Of a DNA stretch of 64,000 nt, positions 7,036 to 16,126 are shown one piece after another. Location of the stretch: positions 257,375 through 321,374 of the forward strand of contig NZ_JBHSRF010000001.1 of assembly GCF_042658925.1 (NCBI RefSeq), written 5' to 3'. The notes below the pieces were generated by a model that ran no database searches, was not told the DNA's origin, and saw only the letters and a program-made list of their open reading frames with translations. The stretch is from Sphaerisporangium aureirubrum. Its GTDB lineage: Bacteria; Actinomycetota; Actinomycetes; Streptosporangiales; Streptosporangiaceae. A program made the translations under genes and the position numbers. Positions within the stretch are counted from its first letter, which is position 1; each line of letters starts with the position of its first letter.

Positions 7036-9969
7036 TCAGGTGAGCAGGGACAACCGGTGTGCCGCCGCCGCGGCCTCGCCCCTGGTGGCGACGCCCAGCT
7101 TGGCGAGGATGTTGGAGACGTGGACGCTGACCGTCTTGGCGGAGATGAAGAGCTCCGCCGCGATCTCGCGGTTGGAGCGGCCGAGCGCCACCAGGCGCAG
7201 CACCTCGCGTTCCCGGGGGGTCAGCTCGGCGGCGGGGGCGGCGGGCTCGGGCGCGGGGCAGGCCTGTGCGGGGGGTGCCACGGTGGCGCCGACGCGGCGG
7301 CCCAGGGTCTCGATCTCTTCCAGCAGCGGGCGGGCGCCGAGGGAGACCGCCAGGGGGTAGGCGGCCCGCAGGCGGTCGGCGGCGCCGTCGCGGTCGCCGT
7401 GGCGGGCGGCCATGACGGCGGCCTGGAACAGGGAGCGGGCCTCGGGGTGCGGCCGGGAGAGTTCGCGCCAGGCGGTGGCCGCCGCGTCGAAGTCGGCGAC
7501 GAACATCAGGCGGAACGCCTCGGCGACCGGGCCGCACGCCGCCATGTGGGCGGCGAGGGCGTCGGCCTTCTCCAGCACGGCCCTGGCCCGGTCCGGGTCG
7601 GCCGCGGCGGCGGTCTCGTAGACCAGGCGGCCCTGGGCCAGCACGCGCCAGCCGAGCATGGGCTTGCTGGACCAGCCGAGCGCAGGCTTGCCGGACTGGG
7701 CGTCCAGCGACGTCGACAGCAGCTCGTCGGCCACCGTGAGCGCCTCCAGCGCCTCGCCGCGCAGCAGGTGGTACTCGACCCGGAGCCGGTTGTTGGTCAT
7801 CCACTCCTGCGTGTACACGTGCGGCTCGCCGTACAGCGCGCCGACCTGGGTGAGCAGGTGGCGCAGCAGCTCGGTCTCGCCCCGCGCGGCGGCCACGTCG
7901 CAGCGCACCCGCAGCAGGTGAGCGCGGATCCTCGGCACCGGGTCCATGGCCAGCGCGTTGTCGACGATCTCCACGGCCTCGTCCCACCGGCCGAGCGTCT
8001 CCAGGGCCTCGGCCCGGTTGTTGGCGAGGAAGGTGCCCGAGGTGCGGTAGCGGCCGTACTCGCGCGCCGTCGCCTCACCGCTGAGCGCCAGTGCCACGGC
8101 CTCGGTGGAGCGGCCGAGGTTGGTCAGGCCGTCCACGTTGTTGGCGACCGCGCGCAGCACTATGCGCCCCGAGGACAGCATGGTGCCGATCTCGATGGCC
8201 CGCTCGTTGGTGAGCATCGCGGTCTCCAGGTCGCCGGCCAGGGAGCGGCCGAGCGCCAGGTTGGTGAGCAGCTCGGCCTCCCGGGAGGAGTCGCCGACCT
8301 CGCGGGCGATGCGCAGCGCCTCCTCGGTGAGCGCGCTGCCCTCGACCGTCTCGTTGATGAACATCAGGTAGGAGCCCAGCCGGGAGAGCACGTGCGCCCG
8401 GGCGGCGTTCGGCGACGACACCAGCCGCTCGGCGTACCGCAGGTCGTCCAGCGCGCCGAGCTTGCCCTTGTCGGACTTGAACTGGCTGCGCCGGAGCATC
8501 AGCCCGGCGACGCGCTCGGGTTCGGCGGTCTCGTCCAGCTCGGCGAGCGCGGCCTTGACGAACTTGAGGCCGTGGTCGGGGTCGCCGCTGATGACGGCGG
8601 CCTCCGCGGCGAGCTCCAGGACGGCGGTGTGGCCCGCGCCGATGCGCTCCTCGGCGTCCGGCACCCGGTCCCACAGCGACAGCACCCGCTCCAGCAGCTG
8701 GATCTGCTCGGTGTAGGCGAAGGCGTTGGCGGCCTTCCCCGCGGCCTCCCAGGCGGAGATCAGTGCCCACAGGTGGTCGCGCGCGGCGTACCAGTGGTGG
8801 GCGATCTCGATGGCCGCCCGGCCCGGCGGCACCAGGGAGCGGTCCCGGTCGATCTCCTCGGCGAAGCGGGCGTGCACGCGGTTGTGCTCGCCGGGCAGCA
8901 TCTCCTCGTGCACGGCCTCGCGGATCAGCGAGTGGCGGAAGACGTAGGCCCGGCCGTCGACCTGGATGACGTTGCCGGCGATGGCGGGCCGCAGCGCGTC
9001 CTCCAGGTCGAAGTCCGACATGCCGGTCACGGAGGCGAGCAGCGTGTGCCCGGTCCTGTTCCCCCCGGCCGCCGCGACGCGCAGCACGCGCTGGGTCTCC
9101 TCGGGCAGCCGCTCCACGCTGCCGATGATCAGGTCGTGCAGCGAGCCGGGCAGGCCGCACTCGTCCCCGCTCTCCAGCAGGGCCTCGACGAACAGCGGGA
9201 TGCCCTCGCTGCGCTCGTACACCTTGCGGACGAACGCCCACTCCGGCTCGTCGCCCCGGATGCCGGCCACCTGCTGGGCGACCTCGGTCTGGGTGAGCCG
9301 CGGCAGGTCGATGCGCACCACGCCCTCGACCCGGCCGAGCTCGGCGAGCACCGGCCGCAGCGGGTGCTGGCGGTGCAGCTCGTCGGAGCGGTACGTGATG
9401 ATCATGAGCACCGGCGCGGTGCGCAGGTTGCGGCTGAGGAAGGCGATCAGGTCGCGGCTGGACCGGTCGGCCCAGTGGACGTCCTCGATCACCAGGATCA
9501 CCGAGCGCCGCTCGGCCAGGCGTTCCAGCAGCGTGAGGAACTGCTCGAACAGCCGCGCCCTGCCGGTCTCGGTCTCCTTGTCGCCGCTCGCCTCGCCGAA
9601 CTCGGGCAGCAGCCGCGCTAGGTCGCGCGCCGCGCCGTCGGGCAGCAGCGCGGCCACCTCGGGCGCGCCCATCTCACGGACCAGCTGGCGCAGCGCCGCG
9701 GTGAACGGCGCGTAGGCCAGGCCCTCGCTGGAGAGCTCGACGCAGCCGCCGCTGAGGATGTGCGCGCCGGCGTACCCGGCCTCCTCGGTGAACCGGCTGA
9801 CCAGGCGTGTCTTGCCGCCTCCCGCCTCACCCCCGAGCAGCACGGCCGAGGCCGTCTGTTTACGGGCCTGCTCGAACGCGTCGGCGAGGGTGTCGAGCTC
9901 CGCTATCCGTCCGACGAAGACGGGACTCACCATCCGGCCCACCATGTGGGCAAGCATGTCATGTGCCAT
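7036..9969 (-). CDS. LuxR family regulator with AAA ATPase and TPR-like region (LAL type)
   Basis: A 977-residue transcription factor. The N-terminal ATPase has a Walker A (GGEAGGGKT, residues 46-54) and a Walker B (VILVIEDVHWAD, about 155-170). A long helical, TPR-like middle follows. The C-terminal LuxR helix-turn-helix is LTPREREVLRLVALGRSN through ISAKTVSVHVSNILAKLG, about residues 915-965. This layout is the large ATP-binding LuxR (MalT-like) class, which senses a signal with the central domain and activates operons at full ATP loading. The target is not visible. It is transcribed convergently with nothing nearby, and the promoter region 9970-10209 is free of genes. Confidence 0.9.
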   Translation of the reverse strand: MAHDMLAHMVGRMVSPVFVGRIAELDTLADAFEQARKQTASAVLLGGEAGGGKTRLVSRFTEEAGYAGAHILSGGCVELSSEGLAYAPFTAALRQLVREMGAPEVAALLPDGAARDLARLLPEFGEASGDKETETGRARLFEQFLTLLERLAERRSVILVIEDVHWADRSSRDLIAFLSRNLRTAPVLMIITYRSDELHRQHPLRPVLAELGRVEGVVRIDLPRLTQTEVAQQVAGIRGDEPEWAFVRKVYERSEGIPLFVEALLESGDECGLPGSLHDLIIGSVERLPEETQRVLRVAAAGGNRTGHTLLASVTGMSDFDLEDALRPAIAGNVIQVDGRAYVFRHSLIREAVHEEMLPGEHNRVHARFAEEIDRDRSLVPPGRAAIEIAHHWYAARDHLWALISAWEAAGKAANAFAYTEQIQLLERVLSLWDRVPDAEERIGAGHTAVLELAAEAAVISGDPDHGLKFVKAALAELDETAEPERVAGLMLRRSQFKSDKGKLGALDDLRYAERLVSSPNAARAHVLSRLGSYLMFINETVEGSALTEEALRIAREVGDSSREAELLTNLALGRSLAGDLETAMLTNERAIEIGTMLSSGRIVLRAVANNVDGLTNLGRSTEAVALALSGEATAREYGRYRTSGTFLANNRAEALETLGRWDEAVEIVDNALAMDPVPRIRAHLLRVRCDVAAARGETELLRHLLTQVGALYGEPHVYTQEWMTNNRLRVEYHLLRGEALEALTVADELLSTSLDAQSGKPALGWSSKPMLGWRVLAQGRLVYETAAAADPDRARAVLEKADALAAHMAACGPVAEAFRLMFVADFDAAATAWRELSRPHPEARSLFQAAVMAARHGDRDGAADRLRAAYPLAVSLGARPLLEEIETLGRRVGATVAPPAQACPAPEPAAPAAELTPREREVLRLVALGRSNREIAAELFISAKTVSVHVSNILAKLGVATRGEAAAAAHRLSLLT

Positions 9970-10209
9970 GTTGAGTATCGCGTGATTTATCCCTGGCTAA
10001 AAGGTGGTAAACGGCCCATCGGCGCCCGGCTGAGCCGGGCGCCGATCACGGGGGGTGGGCGGCCCGGCCGGGAGGGAGGGTCCGGCCGGGCGTCATGGGG
10101 CGTCGTCTGGTCCGCGGGGCGCTTTCGCGCCCACGCGGCGGTTCGGTCCAGGGGGTGGCCCACCCCGCCCGGAGGTCCCGGGTCCAGGTGCGGGCGGTAC
10201 CGCGGGTGT

Positions 10210-10380
10210 TCACGAGGTGCGCAGCCGGGCGAAGCTCGCGCGCAGCCCGCGCCCGGAGCGGGGCTCCTTGGCGGACTTGGCGCCCTTGCTGGCCTGGCGG
10301 GCCCTTCGGTCGTCGTCGGCCTGCTTGTGCAGCTCGGCCACTCGGGTGGCGATCAGTTCGTAGTGCAGTTCGGGAGCCAT
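10210..10380 (-). CDS. Small hypothetical basic protein
   Basis: A 56-residue protein of unknown function, starting MAPELHYELIATRVAELHKQ. It has an amphipathic helix and then a Lys/Arg-rich tail. The start at 10380 is supported by AAGGAG at 9 bases; an in-frame ATG at 10416 has no such site. Short, basic helical proteins with this type of start are common in actinobacteria, but no function is assigned. Confidence 0.6.
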   Translation of the reverse strand: MAPELHYELIATRVAELHKQADDDRRARQASKGAKSAKEPRSGRGLRASFARLRTS

Positions 10381-10643
10381 TTCGGCTGTCTCCTTGAGGT
10401 TCGTCTTCTCTGACACCTCAAGACTCGGTCTAAGGCCCGCCCCCGCACATCGGGCGTATGCCTTATCTCCCGGAGGCCACGGGGCCTAGGGCCCCTGGAT
10501 CCCGCGTAAGCCCCCTTAGGGCCCGGCGGAAACCCGGGGCTCCAGCCCATCTGGCGCCTAGCCATCTGTGGTGAAATGTCGGGAACGTTGCTGGTCACCG
10601 CGGCCGGTTTGGAACTATCAGGCAGGTCGGCGATGCTGGTGAG

Positions 10644-11606
10644 GTGTCAACTCTGACGACTTCGCTCACGGAGGTCGCGTCGTCCAACGCGACCCTGCGG
10701 GCATTCCTCCACGGCCTGCCCGGCGTCGACCGTGTCGGCGCCGACCAGCGCGCCGCGACCCTGGGCACCCGCTCCATCAAGACCACCGCCAAGGCCAAGG
10801 CCATCGACCTCGCCATATCCATGGTGGACCTCACCACCCTGGAGGGCGCCGACACCCCCGGCAAGGTGCGCGCGATGTGCGCCAAGGCCGTCCGGCCCGA
10901 CCCGGCCGACGGCACCGTCCCCTCGGTCGCCGCCGTCTGCGTCTACCCCGACATGGTGCCGCACGCCGTCGCGGCGGTGCGCGGCTCGGGGGTGGCGGTG
11001 GCCAGCGTGGCCACCGGCTTCCCGAGCGGCCGCACGTCGCTCGGCGTCAAGGTGGAGGACACCGCGCTGGCGGTCGCGTCCGGCGCCGACGAGATCGACA
11101 TGGTGATCGACCGCGGGGCGTTCCTCGCCGGCGACTACCGCAAGGTGTACGAGGAGATCGTCGCGGTGAAGGCCGCGTGCGCCCGCGAGGGCGGGACCGA
11201 CGCCCACCTGAAGGTGATCCTCGAGACCGGAGAGCTCGTCACCTACGACAACGTGCGCCGCGCCTCGTGGCTGGCGATGATCGCCGGGGCGGACTTCATC
11301 AAGACCTCCACCGGCAAGGTCGCCCCCGCCGCCACCCCGCCGGTCACGCTGGTGATGCTGGAGGCCGTGCGCGACTTCCGCGCCCAGACCGGCCGCATGG
11401 TGGGCGTCAAGCCCGCCGGCGGCATCCGCACCACCAAGGACGCGATCAAGAACATCGTGCTGGTCAACGAGACCGCCGGGCCCGACTGGCTGACTCCCGA
11501 GTGGTTCCGCCTCGGCGCGTCCAGCCTGCTGAACGACCTGCTGATGCAGCGCCAGAAGCTGACCACCGGGCACTACGCCGGCCCCGACTACTTCACCCTG
11601 GACTGA
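10644..11606 (+). CDS. deoC: Deoxyribose-phosphate aldolase
   Basis: A cytosolic class I aldolase that splits 2-deoxyribose-5-phosphate into glyceraldehyde-3-phosphate and acetaldehyde in deoxynucleoside breakdown. The 320 residues carry the DeoC features. VASVATGFPSGRTSLGVKVE is present. The DEIDMVIDRGAFLAGDY segment contains the proton-relay Asp. LKVILETGEL follows, and the Schiff-base Lys sits in the motif ADFIKTSTGKV. The second Lys is in VGVKPAGGIRT. It is longer than E. coli DeoC because of an N-terminal extension, as in many actinobacterial forms. The GTG at 10644 lacks a strong ribosome-binding site, so the exact start is uncertain. It lies 9 bp before an aldehyde dehydrogenase gene, so the acetaldehyde it makes may be the dehydrogenase substrate. 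Confidence 0.93.
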   Translation: MSTLTTSLTEVASSNATLRAFLHGLPGVDRVGADQRAATLGTRSIKTTAKAKAIDLAISMVDLTTLEGADTPGKVRAMCAKAVRPDPADGTVPSVAAVCVYPDMVPHAVAAVRGSGVAVASVATGFPSGRTSLGVKVEDTALAVASGADEIDMVIDRGAFLAGDYRKVYEEIVAVKAACAREGGTDAHLKVILETGELVTYDNVRRASWLAMIAGADFIKTSTGKVAPAATPPVTLVMLEAVRDFRAQTGRMVGVKPAGGIRTTKDAIKNIVLVNETAGPDWLTPEWFRLGASSLLNDLLMQRQKLTTGHYAGPDYFTLD

Positions 11607-11615
11607 GGCGGCCCG

Positions 11616-13055
11616 ATGTCGGACATATTCGAATACGCACCCGCGCCCGAATCCCGGGACGTCGTCGACATCAGGCCGTCCTACGGGTTGTTCGTGAACG
11701 GCGAGTGGATCGACTCGCTCGGCGACGAGCGCCACAAGACCATCAACCCGGCCACCGAGGAGGCCCTGGCCGAGTTCACCTACGCCTCGCCCGCCGACGT
11801 CGACCGCGCCGTCGCCGCGGCGCGCAAGGCGTACGACTCGGTGTGGAGCCGGATGCCCGGCCGCGAGCGCGCCAAATACCTCTTCCGCATCGCCCGGATC
11901 ATCCAGGAGCGGGCCCGCGAGCTGGCCGTGCTGGAGTCCCTGGACAACGGCAAGCCGATCCGCGAGTCCCGGGACGTCGACCTGCCGCTGGTCGCCGCCC
12001 ACTTCTTCTACTACGCCGGCTGGGCCGACAAGCTGCGGTACGCCGGGTTCGGCGAGGAGCCGCGCCCGCTCGGGGTGGCCGCCCAGGTCATCCCGTGGAA
12101 CTTCCCGCTGCTCATGCTGGCCTGGAAGATCGCCCCCGCACTGGCCTGCGGCAACACCGTCGTGCTCAAGCCCGCCGAGACCACCCCGCTCACCGCGCTG
12201 GCGTTCGCCGAGATCTGCCGCCAGGCCGACCTGCCGCCCGGCGTGGTGAACATCGTGACCGGCGCCGGGGAGACCGGCCAGGCGCTGGCCGGCCACCAGG
12301 ACGTCGACAAGGTGGCGTTCACCGGCTCCACCGAGGTGGGCCGCCTGATCGCCAGGTCGGTGGCGGGCACCCGCAAGAAGGTGACGCTGGAGCTCGGCGG
12401 CAAGGCCGCCAACATCGTGTTTGACGACGCCGCGCTGGACCAGGCCGTCGAGGGCATCGTCAACGGCATCTTCTTCAACCAGGGCCACGTCTGCTGCGCG
12501 GGCTCGCGCCTGCTGGTGCAGGAGTCCGTGCAGGAGGAACTGCTGGACTCCCTCAAGCGGCGGCTCGGCACCCTGCGCCTCGGCGACCCGCTGGACAAGA
12601 ACACCGACATCGGCGCGATCAACTCGGCCGCCCAGCTCGACCGCATCCGCACCCTCAGCGACGCGGGCGAGCGGGAGGGCGCCGAGCGGTGGTCGCCGCC
12701 GTGCCCCATCCCGGACAAGGGCTTCTGGTTCCCGCCGACGCTGTTCACCGGCGTGGCCCAGTCCCACAGCATCGCCCGGGAGGAGATCTTCGGCCCGGTG
12801 CTGTCCGTGCTGACCTTCCGCACCCCGGCCGAGGCCGTGGAGAAGGCCAACAACACCCCCTACGGGCTGTCCGCCGGGGTGTGGACCGAGAAGGGCTCGC
12901 GCATCCTGTGGATGGCCGACCGGCTGCGTGCCGGGGTCGTCTGGGCGAACACCTTCAACCGGTTCGACCCGACGTCGCCGTTCGGCGGCTACAAGGAGTC
13001 CGGTTACGGCCGCGAAGGCGGCCGCCATGGACTGGAGGCGTATCTCGATGTCTGA
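11616..13055 (+). CDS. Aldehyde dehydrogenase family protein (catalytic partner)
   Basis: A 479-residue NAD(P)-dependent aldehyde dehydrogenase with all landmarks. These are the cofactor-binding VIPWNFPLLMLAWKIAPAL, the Gly-rich FTGSTEVG, the general-base Glu in TLELGGKAANIV and the nucleophile Cys in NQGHVCCAGSR. The C-terminal FGGYKESGYGREGG is also present. It probably oxidises the acetaldehyde released by the deoC product just upstream. Together with the half-length dehydrogenase gene that follows, the layout resembles ALDH16, where a catalytic domain is fused to a second, inactive half domain. Confidence 0.92.
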   Translation: MSDIFEYAPAPESRDVVDIRPSYGLFVNGEWIDSLGDERHKTINPATEEALAEFTYASPADVDRAVAAARKAYDSVWSRMPGRERAKYLFRIARIIQERARELAVLESLDNGKPIRESRDVDLPLVAAHFFYYAGWADKLRYAGFGEEPRPLGVAAQVIPWNFPLLMLAWKIAPALACGNTVVLKPAETTPLTALAFAEICRQADLPPGVVNIVTGAGETGQALAGHQDVDKVAFTGSTEVGRLIARSVAGTRKKVTLELGGKAANIVFDDAALDQAVEGIVNGIFFNQGHVCCAGSRLLVQESVQEELLDSLKRRLGTLRLGDPLDKNTDIGAINSAAQLDRIRTLSDAGEREGAERWSPPCPIPDKGFWFPPTLFTGVAQSHSIAREEIFGPVLSVLTFRTPAEAVEKANNTPYGLSAGVWTEKGSRILWMADRLRAGVVWANTFNRFDPTSPFGGYKESGYGREGGRHGLEAYLDV

Positions 13056-13249
13056 GCCCTGCGAGCACCGCCGCGGCCCGCGCCGCTCCCGGCGGGCACG
13101 GGCCGCCCGCGGGCGTGCCTGGTTGCGGGCCGGCCGTACGGCCGCCGGTCCCCGCCGCGGATGGTTCGCCCACCGCTGCGGAGTGAGCCGCTGCCACCAG
13201 GTCGCCGAGCCCGCCCGGCTGTCCTCTGAGGAGACCACCTGGAGGGGCG

Positions 13250-14119
13250 ATGACTGAGCCCGGCCGCCTGGCCGTACGCAAGACGTACAAGCTGTACATC
13301 GGCGGGGCGTTCCCGCGTTCGGAGAGCGGAAGGTCCTACGTCGTGACCTCCTCCAAGGGCGACTTCCTGGCCAACGCCTCGCGCGCCTCCCGCAAGGACG
13401 CCAGGGACGCGGTGGTCGCGGCCCGCAAGGCGTTCCCCGGCTGGTCCGGGGCGACCGCCTACAACCGGGGGCAGATCCTCTACCGCGTCGCCGAGATGCT
13501 GGAGGGCCGCCGCGCGCAGTTCGCGGCCGAGGTCGCCGCGGCCGACGGCGTGTCCGCCAAGCGGGCGGGTGAGCTGGTGGACGCCGCGGTGGACCGTCTG
13601 GTCTGGTACGCGGGCTGGTCGGACAAGATCGGCGTGGTGCGCGGCGCGGCCAACCCCGTCGCCGGGCCCTACTTCAACCTGTCCACCGTCGAGCCCACCG
13701 GGGTCGTCGCCGTGGTGGCGCCCCCGGAGGGCCCGCTGCTCGGCCTGATCTCGGTGCTCGCCCCGGTGATCGTGACCGGCAACACCTGCGTGGTGGTGGC
13801 CTCCGAGCGTGCGCCTCTCCCGGCGATCACCCTCGGCGAGGTGCTGGCCACCTCCGACCTGCCGGGCGGGGTGGTGAACCTTTTGACCGGCCGGGCCGCC
13901 GAGCTGGCCCCGTGGCTGGCGTCCCACATGGACGTCAACGCCATCGACCTGACCGGATGCCCCGAGGACCTCGCCGTGGCCTGTGAGCGGGACGCGGCCG
14001 AGAACCTCAAGCGGGTGCTGCGCCCGGCGGGCAAGGCCGACTGGCTCGCCGAGCCCGGCCTGGAGCGCATGACGGCGTTCCTGGAGACCAAGACCGTGTG
14101 GCACCCCATCGGTGTCTGA
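13250..14119 (+). CDS. Half-length aldehyde dehydrogenase-like protein, no catalytic Cys
   Basis: A 289-residue protein that matches only the N-terminal NAD-binding half of aldehyde dehydrogenases (LYIGGAFPRSESGRSYVV, then VEPTGVVAVVAPPEGPLLGL and LPGGVVNLLTG). It stops shortly after the point where the catalytic Glu and Cys region should begin, so it cannot be an active dehydrogenase by itself. It is not obvious decay: codon use is normal, the start has GGAGGGGCG before the ATG, and the terminal stretch LERMTAFLETKTVWHPIGV reads like a designed end. It probably forms a structural partner of the upstream enzyme. It ends 11 bp before a strong hairpin. Confidence 0.82.
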   Translation: MTEPGRLAVRKTYKLYIGGAFPRSESGRSYVVTSSKGDFLANASRASRKDARDAVVAARKAFPGWSGATAYNRGQILYRVAEMLEGRRAQFAAEVAAADGVSAKRAGELVDAAVDRLVWYAGWSDKIGVVRGAANPVAGPYFNLSTVEPTGVVAVVAPPEGPLLGLISVLAPVIVTGNTCVVVASERAPLPAITLGEVLATSDLPGGVVNLLTGRAAELAPWLASHMDVNAIDLTGCPEDLAVACERDAAENLKRVLRPAGKADWLAEPGLERMTAFLETKTVWHPIGV

Positions 14120-14130
14120 CAACCGCGGCC

Positions 14131-14155
14131 CGGGCCGCCCCCCGCGGGCGGCCCG
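14131..14155 (+). terminator. Strong hairpin at end of deoC operon
   Basis: CGGGCCGCCC, a 5-base loop, then GGGCGGCCCG form a perfect 10-bp all-GC stem right after the half-length dehydrogenase gene. No T-run follows, as is common in actinobacteria. It abuts the next start codon (14158), which therefore has no room for a normal ribosome-binding site. Confidence 0.55.
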
Positions 14156-14157
14156 GC

Positions 14158-14979
14158 GTGGCTGACGGCTGCTACGCCCGGCACCCGGCGCCGCCGGACC
14201 TCGGCGGTTACGTCGAGGCGCTGTGGACGGCGGAGGCGTCCCACGGAGCCGTGCCGTCCCGGGAGATCCTCATCCCGAACGGCCGCCCGGCGCTCGTGGT
14301 GGCGCTCGGCGACCCCGGCACCCGGCACGACCCGCTGACCGGCACCGCCCATCCCAACGACGGCGTGCTGTTCGGCATCACCACCCGGCCGTACGTCCTG
14401 GAGCAGAGCGGCCGCTCCTCCTACGCGGGCGCGCAGCTCGCGCCGTGGGGCCTCGCCGCGCTGCTGCCCCGGGAGCGGCTGGTGGACACGTTCCTGCCGC
14501 TGGCGTCCTGGCTCGGCGCCGCCGAGGCGGCCCGGCTGGCGGACGACCTGCGCGGCCGGGAGCCGGGACGGGCCCGCGCCGGCGGCCTGGCGGCGTTCGT
14601 CGCCGCTCGCCTCACCCCGATCGCGCCCGGCACGCTGGAGGCGCTGCGGGCGGCCGTGGGCCTCGTGGACGCCGCGCACGGGGCGGTCGGGGTCGCCGGG
14701 CTCGCCGGCAAGGCCGGGGTCTCCTACAGCACCCTGTACCGCCTGTTCACCGCCAACCTCGGCCTGCCACCCAAGCGGTACTGCGAGCTGATCCGCTACT
14801 ACCACGGCGTGGGCGCGCTGCTGCGCGGCGGGGACGCCGGGCGGGCGCTCGCGGGGTACTACGACCAGGCGCACGCCGCGCGGGACTTCAAGCGGTTCAC
14901 CGGGGTGAGCGCGTCGTCGTTCAAGCGGATCCACCACGGCATCGCCCGCCTGATGCACCAGCCCGATCCGGCGGCCTGA
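14158..14979 (+). CDS. AraC family transcriptional regulator
   Basis: A 273-residue regulator. The N-terminal part (about 1-120, RPALVVALGDPGTRHDP, GITTRPYVLEQSGRSS) resembles the DUF6597-type sensor region seen in AraC proteins. The C-terminal AraC DNA-binding domain spans about residues 170-255 (GVAGLAGKAGVSYSTLYRLF, then GLPPKRYCELIRYYHGV and DFKRFTGVSASSFKRI). The GTG start at 14158 directly follows a terminator hairpin and has no ribosome-binding site, so a leaderless transcript or a slightly later start is possible. It may regulate the small VOC gene downstream. Confidence 0.82.
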   Translation: MADGCYARHPAPPDLGGYVEALWTAEASHGAVPSREILIPNGRPALVVALGDPGTRHDPLTGTAHPNDGVLFGITTRPYVLEQSGRSSYAGAQLAPWGLAALLPRERLVDTFLPLASWLGAAEAARLADDLRGREPGRARAGGLAAFVAARLTPIAPGTLEALRAAVGLVDAAHGAVGVAGLAGKAGVSYSTLYRLFTANLGLPPKRYCELIRYYHGVGALLRGGDAGRALAGYYDQAHAARDFKRFTGVSASSFKRIHHGIARLMHQPDPAA

Positions 14980-15027
14980 AAGATTCGTCCAAGACGTGCC
15001 CCGGGACGTTGCGGCAGGCTGGGGCCC

Positions 15028-15384
15028 ATGGGACGCATCATTCACTTCGAGATCACCGCCGCCGACGTCGACCGGGCGGCGAAGTTCTACACCGAGGCGT
15101 TCGGCTGGGAGCCCCGGGACTCGCCGTTCGCCGGTGGATACAAGGTCGCCGCCACCGGGCCCGGCGCGGGCGTCGACGGGGCCATCATGACCCGCGAGTA
15201 CCAGTCGCAGGCCACCATCGCCTGGCTGGAGGTCGACGACATCGACGCCGCCATGGACGCGGTGCGGCGCGCGGGAGGCCGGGTCGCGGGCGAGAGGAAC
15301 ACCATCCCCGGCCAGGGCCACGTGGTCTACGTGGAGGACACCGAGGGCAACCTGCTGGGCCTGAAGCAGCCGCTCACCCCCTGA
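15028..15384 (+). CDS. VOC family protein (glyoxalase/bleomycin-resistance fold)
   Basis: A 118-residue single-domain vicinal-oxygen-chelate protein: IIHFEITAADVDRAAKFYTE at the start and NTIPGQGHVVYVEDTEGNLL at the end, the two strand/helix repeats of this fold. Such proteins are small metal-dependent lyases, isomerases or binding proteins. The reaction cannot be predicted. It follows the AraC gene on the same strand, about 50 bp away. Confidence 0.8.
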   Translation: MGRIIHFEITAADVDRAAKFYTEAFGWEPRDSPFAGGYKVAATGPGAGVDGAIMTREYQSQATIAWLEVDDIDAAMDAVRRAGGRVAGERNTIPGQGHVVYVEDTEGNLLGLKQPLTP

Positions 15385-15431
15385 GCCCGCCGGGGCCTTG
15401 GGCGCCGTCGAGCCCGCTCGGCGCCGTGAGC

Positions 15432-16040
15432 TCAGTCCAGGTCCAGCTCGCCCGTGAGATAGCGCTGGACGGCGGGCGCGGCGGCGGCGATGACCGTCTC
15501 CGGGGGGAGCAGGGCCAGCGCGTCCACCTTCAGCACGTACCTGACCATCGCCAGGCCGATCAGGCTGGATCCCGCCAGGATGGCCCGCGTCTCGGCGTGG
15601 TCGATCTCGAGCGTCTTGGCGATGGGGCGCAGCACCTCCTCGGTGAGGAACCCCCGCAGCAGCGTCGCGGCGGCCTCCGAGGCGGCCGCCGCGTGCAGGA
15701 TCGCCTGCAGCCGCGCCCCCGTCTCCGGCTCCTCCCACAGCGTCAGGTAGCGCCGTACCAGCCGCTCGCCGAGGCCGTCCGGATCGCCCGGCACGACCTC
15801 CGACAGGCGGCGCAGGGGGAGGCCCCGGGAGCGCACGGCGGCGTCGAACAGGCCGTCCTTGGTGCCGAAGAAGTGCATCACCAGCGCAGGGTCCACCTCG
15901 GCCGCGCGGGCCACCCCTCTGATGGTGGTGGCCGTGTACCCCTGGCTGGTGAAGGACTCCATGGCGGCGTCCAGGATGGCGTCCCGGGTCTGTGACGTGC
16001 CCGGACGCCGTCCGCCCGCCCTGGCCGGCTGATCGGTCAT
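15432..16040 (-). CDS. TetR family transcriptional repressor
   Basis: A 202-residue regulator. The N-terminal helix-turn-helix (about residues 14-60) reads TRDAILDAAMESFTSQGYTA, with IRGVARAAEVDPALVMHFFG as the recognition part. The remaining all-helical ligand domain ends in VQRYLTGELDLD. The ATG at 16040 has GGAG at a good distance. It is divergent from a membrane protein gene, and the 86-bp gap between them holds inverted TTCAAC/GTTGAA repeats, so it very probably represses both. Confidence 0.9.
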   Translation of the reverse strand: MTDQPARAGGRRPGTSQTRDAILDAAMESFTSQGYTATTIRGVARAAEVDPALVMHFFGTKDGLFDAAVRSRGLPLRRLSEVVPGDPDGLGERLVRRYLTLWEEPETGARLQAILHAAAASEAAATLLRGFLTEEVLRPIAKTLEIDHAETRAILAGSSLIGLAMVRYVLKVDALALLPPETVIAAAAPAVQRYLTGELDLD

Positions 16041-16063
16041 CGGTCTCCTTCCGATTGCCCCTA

Positions 16064-16100
16064 TTCAACCACGTTGAATTCATCTATGTTGAACTCAACA
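16064..16100. promoter_or_regulatory. Probable TetR operator
   Basis: Two dyads lie in the TetR/membrane-protein intergenic gap: TTCAAC-CAC-GTTGAA (16064-16078) and TGTTGA-AC-TCAACA (16087-16100). A further TGAACTCAACA half-site lies just after. Repeated TTGAACTCA units at this place are the expected binding site of the divergent TetR repressor. Confidence 0.65.
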
Positions 16101-16126
16101 CTGATGAACTCAACAGGTGGTGAAAA

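Noticed and set aside
10441..10643. GC-rich palindromes such as GGGGCCTAGGGCCCC before deoC
   Set aside because: Such all-GC dyads are frequent by chance in this composition, and no gene-regulatory pattern goes with them.
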